Below are positions 1-6,826 of a stretch of DNA of 43,783 nucleotides, piece by piece. Source of the stretch: an uncultured Candidatus Melainabacteria bacterium (lineage in GTDB: Bacteria; Cyanobacteriota; Vampirovibrionia; Gastranaerophilales; Gastranaerophilaceae). The notes under the pieces were generated by a model, which saw only the letters and a list, made by a program, of their open reading frames with translations, was not told where the DNA came from and made no database searches. Position numbers and translations under genes: made by a program. Positions within the stretch are counted from its first letter, which is position 1. Each line of letters opens with the position of its first letter. The stretch covers positions 1 to 43,783 of the forward strand of contig CATLEG010000006.1 of assembly GCA_949915775.1 (NCBI GenBank). The letters are read 5' to 3'.

Positions 1-1140
1 CCTGTTTTAATTTTGAATTCTTTATATGAACTTTCTGATGAATTAATTTCTGCTATTAAATTAAGAACTATTTTGAATTACAATTCAATTTTTGAAAATC
101 CGCCATTTGAACTTGATATTGACACCTTAAAAGTTGTAAAACATATAAAATATCCGGCAAATAGATTTACATTTACACTTTTTCAATATGATAATATGTT
201 TGCTAAAATTGCACTTGGCGATAATATTTTTGGATGTGTGGAAATTTTTAAAGAAAATTCTTTCACACCAGAAGATGCAACTTGTTTTCAAACTATTGCT
301 CAACAGGTAGCACTGCCTTTGAAAAGTGCAACTTTGTATCAAGAATTAATAGAAACCAATGCAAAATTGGAAAAACTTGAACGTTTAAAATCAGAATTTA
401 TCTCGATTGTTTCGCATGAACTCAGAACGCCATTAACTTCAATAAAAAATTCTTTAGATATTTTAATGAGCGGCCGCTGCGGTGAAGTTACAGCAGCATC
501 TGATAAATTCTTATCAATGGCTATGCGTAATGTTCAAAGACTTTCAGGCATAATAAATGACCTTCTTGATTTGTCAAAAATTGAAGCTGGAAAAATGGAT
601 TTCAATTTTGCCCCGACAAATATAAATTCTGTAATTGGTTATGTAAAATCAGCACTATCTGAAGTTGCAAAAACCAAAGGTCTTACACTCGTAACGAAAG
701 AAGCTGATTCCTTACCGCAGGTAACTGCCGATTCTCAAAGATTGGAACAAGTTTTAACAAATCTTGTTTCAAACGCTATAAAATTTACTCCCGAAAATAA
801 AACTATAAAAATTTCATCAAAACTTGTTAATGCTGAAGAAATAAATATTAATGAATATTTTAAAGACGAAATAAAAAATTTGACAGGTGAATATATTCAA
901 GTTTGTGTAGAAGATGAAGGAATAGGAATTGCACAAAAAGATTTATTGCACGCATTTGACAAATTTGCACAGATAGAAAATTCATTATCGCGTAAAGCCG
1001 GCGGCACCGGATTGGGACTTCCAATTGCAAGACAACTTTTAGAAGCCCACAAAGGTGCAATCTGGTGCGATAGCGAACTTAATAAAGGTTCAAAATTCTA
1101 TTTTATTATTCCGGTTATAAGAGTTGAACAACTTGTGTAA
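1..1140 (+). CDS. Sensor histidine kinase, 5' end cut by window
   Basis: The frame is open from base 1, so the TTG at 13 is probably not the true start and the N-terminus lies outside the window. Residues are counted from that TTG. Residues about 1-110 resemble a GAF-type sensory domain. A short coiled-coil linker follows, then a HisKA dimerization domain with the H-box SHELRTP (His135, the phosphoacceptor) and a HATPase domain with N-box NLVSNAIKFTP, G1 DEGIGI and G2 GTGLGLPI. No membrane segment is visible in the part present, so sensing is probably cytosolic here. It is followed by a single-domain response regulator on the same strand, its likely partner. The spacer has a palindromic repeat and a TATAAT-like box near 1182, so the regulator may also have its own promoter. 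Confidence 0.93.
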   Translation, partial: PVLILNSLYELSDELISAIKLRTILNYNSIFENPPFELDIDTLKVVKHIKYPANRFTFTLFQYDNMFAKIALGDNIFGCVEIFKENSFTPEDATCFQTIAQQVALPLKSATLYQELIETNAKLEKLERLKSEFISIVSHELRTPLTSIKNSLDILMSGRCGEVTAASDKFLSMAMRNVQRLSGIINDLLDLSKIEAGKMDFNFAPTNINSVIGYVKSALSEVAKTKGLTLVTKEADSLPQVTADSQRLEQVLTNLVSNAIKFTPENKTIKISSKLVNAEEININEYFKDEIKNLTGEYIQVCVEDEGIGIAQKDLLHAFDKFAQIENSLSRKAGGTGLGLPIARQLLEAHKGAIWCDSELNKGSKFYFIIPVIRVEQLV

Positions 1141-1197
1141 GTTTACAAAAATTTAACAAAATGGAAGAAGTTTTTTAATATGATATAATACTATTGG

Positions 1198-1262
1198 TCA
1201 TTCTGAGCCGTTTTATTAAAGATTCTTCGCTAATGCTCAGAATGACAGAGGCGAAGAATCTC
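1198..1262. repeat. Palindromic repeat (TCATTCTGAG family), copy 1
   Basis: Perfect 11-bp inverted arms TCATTCTGAGC (1198-1208) and GCTCAGAATGA (1235-1245) enclose GATTCTTCGC. A second GCGAAGAATCTC follows at 1251-1262. It fills the spacer between the kinase and the response regulator, and its right edge abuts the regulator's ribosome-binding region. Related copies occur at 1648-1700 and 4316-4345. Confidence 0.8.
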
Positions 1263-1274
1263 TTAAAGGCAGTT

Positions 1275-1637
1275 ATGAAAAAAATTTTAATTGTTGATGA
1301 TGAACAGGATATTGTAGAAAGTCTAAAATTCGTACTGGAAGCAGCAGATTTTACCTGTTATTCAGCTTATAATGGCGAAGACGGACTTCGTCTTGCAAAA
1401 GAAATTGTACCGGATTTAATCATCCTTGATGTTATGATGCCTAAAATTAACGGCTACAAGATCAGCAGATTATTAAAATATGATGCTAAATATAAAAATA
1501 TTCCTATTTTAATGGTTACAGCACGCTCACAGGAAGAAGACAAAATTATAGGCGAAGAAACCGGTGCTGATGAATATATCACAAAACCTTTTGAATTGGA
1601 TGAAGTAGTTAAAAAAGTTGAACAGTATTTAAAATAA
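1275..1637 (+). CDS. Single-domain response regulator (CheY-like receiver)
   Basis: A 120-residue receiver domain with no output domain. The acidic pocket is Asp8-Asp9, the phosphoacceptor is Asp52 in ILDVMMP, and the switch residues are Thr82 (VTARS) and Lys104 (TKPFE). I chose the ATG at 1275, which starts MKKILIVDD and is preceded by AAAGG. The frame is open further upstream only because it runs through the palindromic repeat. It lies downstream of the histidine kinase and upstream of a type IV pilus-like ATPase. It probably signals by protein-protein interaction, perhaps to surface motility; that link rests only on neighbourhood. Confidence 0.93.
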   Translation: MKKILIVDDEQDIVESLKFVLEAADFTCYSAYNGEDGLRLAKEIVPDLIILDVMMPKINGYKISRLLKYDAKYKNIPILMVTARSQEEDKIIGEETGADEYITKPFELDEVVKKVEQYLK

Positions 1638-1647
1638 TTGCAAAAAC

Positions 1648-1700
1648 GTCATTCTGAGGCAATAAGCTTTTGAGATTCTTCGCTAACACTCATAATGACT
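1648..1700. repeat. Palindromic repeat (TCATTCTGAG family), copy 2
   Basis: CGTCATTCTGAGG at the left and ACTCATAATGAC at the right are imperfect inverted arms around GAGATTCTTCGC. The element occupies the spacer between the response regulator and the next gene, mirroring copy 1 in the preceding spacer. Confidence 0.7.
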
Positions 1701-1714
1701 ATAAGCCGTCTACA

Positions 1715-3118
1715 ATGGAAACAATCTTTATGGAAACCACAGTTACAAACAAAACGCTTGAAAAACTTAAATATGACCTTGTAAGAGCAGGGCTTGTTGC
1801 TTATGAAACAATTGAGCAAGCACAAGAAATCGCCTCTTCTCAAAATATTAATATTGGTCAGGCATTAATAAATTCTGGGGTTATAACTGAAGATTCTATT
1901 TTGAAATTTTTAGAAGCAAAACTTCATATTCCATATGTAAATCTTGACGATTATACTCTGGATACTAAATGTCTTAAATTTATAAGTTTTGCAGATGCCA
2001 AACGTTATAAAATTATACCGCTTTTCAAAATCGAAGATACTTTAACAGTCGCAATGGCTGATCCTCTTGATTTGTTTGCAATTGATAAAGTTATTGAAAC
2101 AGCAGAATGTTCAATTGAACCGGTCGTTTCATCAGAAGCTGCTATTTTAAAGAAAATTAATGAATATTACAAAGAAGAAGCAGCAGTTGCCGATATTTAC
2201 ACAGAAGAAGGAACTGAATATGATTGGCGGGATGAATTGCATAGTGAAGATTTGTCCGATACTCATATCCAAAAAATTATCAGTGCAATTTTAAAACAAG
2301 CAATCTTGGAAAATGTTCATGAAGTTACTTTCCAACATGATGATAACGGTTTTGGTGTAAATTTCAAAAAAAACGGCGAGATTTTGAATAAAGGTAATAT
2401 TCCTGCTGTTTTAATTTCTTCCTTTGCGGCTAAACTTAAAACTCTTGCTGAACTTGATTCTTCAGTAAGTGAAGTACCTCAGCTTGGAAAAATAAATTTC
2501 AATGTTGACGGAATAAATGTTGTGGCAAGTATTTCTACTTTCCCTACAATCATGGGCGAGAGAATTTTCTTAAAAATATACAAACCGCCTAAAGCACTTA
2601 ATAAAATTATTAAATCCGAAAACAATATTAATCTAATCAAATCAGCACTCAATAATCCAGGAATAATAATCGTTTGCGGTTCTCCATTAAGCGGTAAAAC
2701 TCATGTTATTTATTCACTTTTGTTAGAAGCTGTTAACAAAAATAAAAATATTATGACTCTTGAAAGTATTGCAAAATACAATCTTAACAGTGTTCATCAA
2801 TGCGAATTGAACGAAAATGTCGGTTTTAATATGGATAAAGCATCAAGATTTATTGAGTTTCAATCGCCTGATATAATTTATCTTGAAGGAATTAAAACTA
2901 AAGATTCTTTCGATTATTTTTCAAGTCTTGTTTTTGAAGACAAAACTATCATCATGGAATTTCTTGCAAATAATATGGAAGATTTGCGTTATAAATTATC
3001 ATTCTCAGATTTTGAAACATTAAAATCAATCATTAGTTGTTTAATATTTATACATTCGCAAGACAGTATAGAAGTTTTTTCAAAAGAAACTATTCAGAAA
3101 TATCTTGGTGCTTTTTAA
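1715..3118 (+). CDS. Degenerate PilB/GspE-like ATPase with MshEN domain
   Basis: The N-terminal ~150 residues match an MshEN/T2SSE_N domain (GQALINSGVITE, then IPYVNLDDY), a fold that in some relatives binds c-di-GMP. The C-terminal half aligns by eye with the PilB/GspE motor. Walker A is intact (GSPLSGKTH) but other motifs are eroded. The Asp-box EDP is ESI, the Walker B region reads SPDIIYLEGIKT, and the His-box segment near FEDKTIIMEF lacks the usual histidines. The tetracysteine zinc site is absent, and at 467 residues it is shorter than usual (~560). Start: the ATG at 1715 or 1730; a TTG further upstream lies inside the repeat. It may be a regulatory or non-motor paralogue rather than a working pilus ATPase. 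Confidence 0.78.
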   Translation: METIFMETTVTNKTLEKLKYDLVRAGLVAYETIEQAQEIASSQNINIGQALINSGVITEDSILKFLEAKLHIPYVNLDDYTLDTKCLKFISFADAKRYKIIPLFKIEDTLTVAMADPLDLFAIDKVIETAECSIEPVVSSEAAILKKINEYYKEEAAVADIYTEEGTEYDWRDELHSEDLSDTHIQKIISAILKQAILENVHEVTFQHDDNGFGVNFKKNGEILNKGNIPAVLISSFAAKLKTLAELDSSVSEVPQLGKINFNVDGINVVASISTFPTIMGERIFLKIYKPPKALNKIIKSENNINLIKSALNNPGIIIVCGSPLSGKTHVIYSLLLEAVNKNKNIMTLESIAKYNLNSVHQCELNENVGFNMDKASRFIEFQSPDIIYLEGIKTKDSFDYFSSLVFEDKTIIMEFLANNMEDLRYKLSFSDFETLKSIISCLIFIHSQDSIEVFSKETIQKYLGAF

Positions 3119-3126
3119 CAAGCTGA

Positions 3127-4002
3127 TTATTTTTTACATTTTTTAGTAAATGATTGCAAAAATACTGATGCAAGTATTAATACCATTCCAATGTAAAAAG
3201 TAATGGTTAAATCATGCGCTTCACCCATAAACAAAACTGCAAACAAAATTCCATATATTGGCTCAAGATTACCTGTCAAACTTACTGTAAATGCAGAAAG
3301 AGTTTTTAATACCGCAATATGTAAAAGATACAATAACACTGTACAGAAAAATGCTAATATAATTATCCATAACCATTCCACACCTGCCGGCAAAAATCTT
3401 TCGACAGGTGAAAAATAGTTATAAACAGGCAAAAATGCACTCATAAACAAAGCTCCGCCAAAAAGTTCATAAAATAACATACTGCGCGAAGATTTTCCAA
3501 TTTCTACAACCTTATTAAACAATGTATAAAGAGCAAATAAAGCCGCAGAAATTACTCCTAAAATTATTCCAAATCTGTATCCCGAATCAAATTTAAAGAT
3601 TAATAAAATTCCTAAAACCGCTATCAAGCTATATAATAATTCTTTGAATGAAAATTTTGTTTTTAAAATAAGAGGTTCAAAAAATACTGTAAAAAATCCT
3701 ACAAGAGAATAACAAACAACGCCGATTGAAACATTTGAATATTTTATACTTCCAAAAAAGAACATCAAATGTACAGCTAATAAAGCACCTAAACCGGAAA
3801 TTTTTAAAGTATCTTTCAAATTTTCTGACGGTTTCTTTTTCATCATAAAAAACATAACTGCAAAAATTAAAAATGCAAAAACTATTCTATACCAAACGAT
3901 TGCAACTTCGTTTAGTGAAATTAATTTTGCAAAAATTCCTGTAAAACCGGCAAGCAAAACAGAAATATGTAATTTTAAATAATCTAATTTACAACTGTTC
4001 AT
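3127..4002 (-). CDS. DMT-superfamily (EamA) membrane transporter
   Basis: A 291-residue protein with about ten hydrophobic segments in two EamA-like halves, e.g. VAIVWYRIVFAFLIFAVMFF near the N-terminus and YGILFAVLFMGEAHD near the C-terminus. That PIYGILFAV..FGE-type signature is typical of RhaT/EamA exporters in the inner membrane. The C-terminus ends in a basic tail (KKCKK), placing it in the cytosol by the positive-inside rule. The substrate cannot be read from sequence; relatives export amino acids or other metabolites. It converges with the kinase-regulator-ATPase group and diverges from the prepilin promoter at 4076. Confidence 0.88.
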   Translation of the reverse strand: MNSCKLDYLKLHISVLLAGFTGIFAKLISLNEVAIVWYRIVFAFLIFAVMFFMMKKKPSENLKDTLKISGLGALLAVHLMFFFGSIKYSNVSIGVVCYSLVGFFTVFFEPLILKTKFSFKELLYSLIAVLGILLIFKFDSGYRFGIILGVISAALFALYTLFNKVVEIGKSSRSMLFYELFGGALFMSAFLPVYNYFSPVERFLPAGVEWLWIIILAFFCTVLLYLLHIAVLKTLSAFTVSLTGNLEPIYGILFAVLFMGEAHDLTITFYIGMVLILASVFLQSFTKKCKK

Positions 4003-4075
4003 ACTATAATTTTGTTCTTTTATTAAAAAATTGTCAAATAATTTAGGTGATAATTTAAAATTTTTAAAGTCCGGC

Positions 4076-4104
4076 TTGACAAACAGCGAAAAATCGGAAA
4101 TAAT
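4076..4104 (+). promoter_or_regulatory. Sigma70-type promoter for the prepilin gene
   Basis: TTGACA (4076-4081), a 17-bp spacer and AATAAT (4099-4104). It is the only good promoter in the 231-bp gap before the ATG at 4234, implying an untranslated leader of about 120 nt. I see no recognisable riboswitch in that leader. Confidence 0.6.
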
Positions 4105-4233
4105 GGGTTAGAAGAAGAATTGAAGCTTGGAAGAACGGAAGTCAAGAGGTCAGGCTATTAAAGGTGCTTCGCACAAAAATAAGTTTCTGGCTTGTCGTCT
4201 TCTTACAATCTGAGCAACTACGGAGGTAAATAT

Positions 4234-5318
4234 ATGTTTAACAAAACTTCACACATCGCCCCCCCCCCAACAGCCGTTTAACAAGGATTTTGGACTGGTT
4301 TTGGTGTAAAATTTTCGTCATCTTGAGCAAAGCGAAGAATCTCAAACCCACCCCTGCCCCTCCCTTACAAAAGGAGGGAACAAAAGAATTACGTCATGCT
4401 GAATTTATTTCAGCATCTCATGACGAACCCTCACCCGAATTATTGTGTGCGAAGCACGATAAGAACTTATCGACCTATCGTTTTAATGTCTTAAAGACTG
4501 ATAAAACCCCCTCCCTAACCACCTCTCACAAACGATACTCAATCGTTTGTTCGGCAGAGTCCCCTGGAGAGGGGAAAGGATTCACTCTGGCCGAGGTTTT
4601 TTCACCCTGCCGAAAGGTTAAATTAGACTTTGGGTTTACTCTAGCGGAAGTCTTAATCACCCTTGGCATTATCGGGATTGTGGCGGCGGTAACTTTACCT
4701 TCTGTTATTCATAAGTTTCAAGCTAAAGTTCTACAGAGTCAGTTCAAAGTCGCTGATACAATCATAAACGAATCTGTTCAGTATGTTTATAATGAATTCG
4801 GAATTGATTCCTCAGCCAAATCATATAGTAGTTATTGTAGAAACGGGGCGTGTGTTGATAATGGTGTTGCAAAAGAAATGAATGAATATTGGATAAAAGT
4901 TCTAACTGCAAAAGGTGCAACACAACCAAAACCATACGCTAACTTTGCCTGGGGCATAGGATATGATAAAGATGCATCATATTCTTTTATTTTTCCCGGA
5001 ACATGGTATACAGGATTAGATAATAAACCACTTTATATAATGAAAAATGGAATACTGATTTCACCAATACAAATGCTTGATGGATGGCTAATTGGAGTTG
5101 ATATTAACGGTCCAAAACGCGGTCCAAATATTATAGGTGTTGATATATTTATGTGGGGCGATCAACATAGAAATAGAAGTTGGAAAAATGAATGCAAACT
5201 TTATAAAGAAAAAATGACTCAACCAGATTGGCAACAAAGAGGTTGTTACAATTATGCTAAACTAAACCAATATCCGTATGATACTTCAAAAGGTTATTGG
5301 GAAGGTTTAAAATGGTAA
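4234..5318 (+). CDS. Type IV prepilin-like protein, start out of frame across C10
   Basis: The downstream frame (open from 4242) encodes a prepilin. It has G|FTLAEVLITLGIIG at 4632-4676 with Glu at mature +5, a hydrophobic helix, then a C-terminal domain with VDINGPKRGPNIIGVDIFMW and three late cysteines (mature part ~228 residues). No ATG lies in this frame before the motif; a TTG exists at 4290. The only ATG with a strong Shine-Dalgarno (CGGAGG) is at 4234. It reads MFNKTSHIAPPP then stops at 4279 because the C10 tract (4259-4268) leaves it one base out of frame. Eleven Cs would fuse them into a ~361-residue protein. The leader (~134 residues) is built of dispersed repeats and holds a first FTLAEV copy at 4581. 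Likely a phase-variable surface pilin/pseudopilin, or a single-base assembly error. Confidence 0.75.
4259..4268 (+). repeat. Poly-C tract (C10), candidate phase-variation site
   Basis: Ten consecutive Cs lie nine codons after an ATG with a strong Shine-Dalgarno and before the prepilin frame. Tracts of this kind mutate by slipped-strand mispairing. One added C (or two lost) restores the full prepilin frame. Confidence 0.75.
4316..4345. repeat. Repeat fragment translated within the prepilin leader
   Basis: CGTCATCTTGAGCAAAGCGAAGAATCTC, a relative of the TCATTCTGAG family, is read in frame as VILSKAKNL. Adjacent blocks 4352-4380 (CCCCTCCC...GGAGGG) and 4393-4427 (CGTCATGCTGAATTTATTTC...) are two further repeat families in the same open frame. 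Confidence 0.65.
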
Positions 5319-5319
5319 A

Positions 5320-5694
5320 TTAATCTTCAATCAATTCAATTTCATTTCCATCAGGATCTTTAATAAATGCAATTGTAGAACCTGCTTCTTCCATATAAAA
5401 AGGTTCATACAAATATTCATATCCAAAGGAATGCAGTTTTTCGCTAAATTCTTTCATTGATTTGACTGCGAATGCAAAATGTCCGAAAGCATTGCCATTT
5501 TCATAGCCGTTTTCCGGATTCTCAAAATTTGCAGTAAGTTCAATTTGAGTTTGCCCATCTTCATCACTCAAAAAATATAAAATACAATCGTCCAATTTTA
5601 TTGTACGAACTAAATTCATATCTAAAAGTTTTGTATAAAAATCTAATGATTTATTAATATCTTGAGTTCTAATCATTACATGTAAAAATTTCAT
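5320..5694 (-). CDS. VOC/glyoxalase I-like protein
   Basis: A 124-residue, two-module beta-alpha-beta-beta-beta protein of the vicinal-oxygen-chelate fold. It opens with MKFLHVMIRTQDINKSLDFY (metal His5) and ends with DPDGNEIELIE (metal Glu near 122). The internal TQIELT and HFAFAV strands supply the other expected Glu/His ligands. This pattern resembles lactoylglutathione lyase (GloA), which detoxifies methylglyoxal, but a different thiol or substrate is possible. AGGAG precedes the ATG. It converges almost end to end with the prepilin gene. Confidence 0.85.
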   Translation of the reverse strand: MKFLHVMIRTQDINKSLDFYTKLLDMNLVRTIKLDDCILYFLSDEDGQTQIELTANFENPENGYENGNAFGHFAFAVKSMKEFSEKLHSFGYEYLYEPFYMEEAGSTIAFIKDPDGNEIELIED

Positions 5695-5703
5695 TTTCTT
5701 CTC

Positions 5704-6813
5704 CTAATCTGTATGTGATATTACACCATTTGAAGTGTTTTTGTCAATTTCTATAACATGCCTGATAATTGTATGTGACATTAAAAGTAAATATGGATTA
5801 ATCTCATTTGTATTAGACATATTTATTTTTGCCTCAGGTTTTTCTTTGGTTTGTAAACTTGGATTTTTAGAACTTGTTTCAAAAGATATATCAGAATTCA
5901 TCGAATAATGTTTTTCATCAGATTCAATTCTTAAAAGTAATTCATTTTTGGGAAACTCTTTTACACATTCGATATTTACCTGCACAGAATTTGAAGATTC
6001 CAAAACCAAGACAGCTTTTACATTTCCGTAATTCAAGGTAGTAATTGTTATTATTAAAATACTATCAGAGCCATCTTCTTTTGCACCGGCTTCTATCTCC
6101 AAATCAAACCCTACACCTTCCTGTAAAGGCAGCCAGGGAAGGTATAATAGCATTAAGAGTTTCATCGTTTGTGCACTGTCATTTTGAGATGCTGCTGCCA
6201 CACTTGCATTAATAAGTTTTGCTGTTTCCCTCAATTGAGATAAATCTTGAACTCCCAGTTTTGCCGAACTTGCCATTGTCGTAATAAGTTTTGCAATTGC
6301 ATCTTTACCATTAGATTGAATCATTGCCGCAATATCAGAAAGATTAATCATACCGGTTGAGGAAATTGTAAGATTTTTTAATGCAGATTGCATCTGATTC
6401 ATCAAAACTTTATTTCCATTCAACAAAACATTTTGTGCTTCAGTTAAACTCATTCCCTGTAACTGAGCCAAAATTTGAGCCTGAGTTTGAGATACAGAAC
6501 GCATGTTACTTTGAGCAAAACGCTGATTTAATTGGGCAAGTGTAATATTTTTTTGAAGCATGTAAACAAATTCATTAAGATTTTTTGGTAACTTCATCAT
6601 ATCTTTCACATAAACAGATTGGTCTGTGCCGCCCATTTGCTGAAGTGTAATATTTTGAGATATATTCTGAGAAGATGGCTGAGGCGTCGGTTGAGATGCT
6701 GCTTGAGCAGGAGTATTTTGCACAGACTGTGTCTGATTTTTGGGAGTTTGCATGTCTAATTTTTGATAATTTACAAACCTTGATATTAAATGTCCTAAAT
6801 TTAAATCTGCCAT
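5704..6813 (-). CDS. Gln/Pro-rich hypothetical protein, weakly FliK-like
   Basis: I chose the ATG at 6813 (MADLNLGHLIS); upstream extension would overlap the U32 gene. The 369-residue product has a Q/S/P/T-rich stretch at about residues 25-60, an alpha-helical Gln/Leu-rich middle, then a compact beta-rich block starting LLYLPWLPLQEGVGFDLEIE. This order (disordered N-terminal part, then a LP-x-P...L beta domain) recalls flagellar hook-length-control-like proteins, but no flagellar gene is nearby and the similarity is weak. It begins 13 nt after the U32 stop codon. It also has its own TATAAT box only 7 nt before the ATG, so it could be read from a near-leaderless transcript. Function unknown. 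Confidence 0.7.
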   Translation of the reverse strand: MADLNLGHLISRFVNYQKLDMQTPKNQTQSVQNTPAQAASQPTPQPSSQNISQNITLQQMGGTDQSVYVKDMMKLPKNLNEFVYMLQKNITLAQLNQRFAQSNMRSVSQTQAQILAQLQGMSLTEAQNVLLNGNKVLMNQMQSALKNLTISSTGMINLSDIAAMIQSNGKDAIAKLITTMASSAKLGVQDLSQLRETAKLINASVAAASQNDSAQTMKLLMLLYLPWLPLQEGVGFDLEIEAGAKEDGSDSILIITITTLNYGNVKAVLVLESSNSVQVNIECVKEFPKNELLLRIESDEKHYSMNSDISFETSSKNPSLQTKEKPEAKINMSNTNEINPYLLLMSHTIIRHVIEIDKNTSNGVISHTD

Positions 6814-6826
6814 AGCTTTAATTATA

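Noticed and set aside
4105-4233. Possible riboswitch in the 5' leader of the first prepilin (considered c-di-GMP type)
   Set aside because: I could not match any conserved riboswitch core; the segment shares bits with local repeats.
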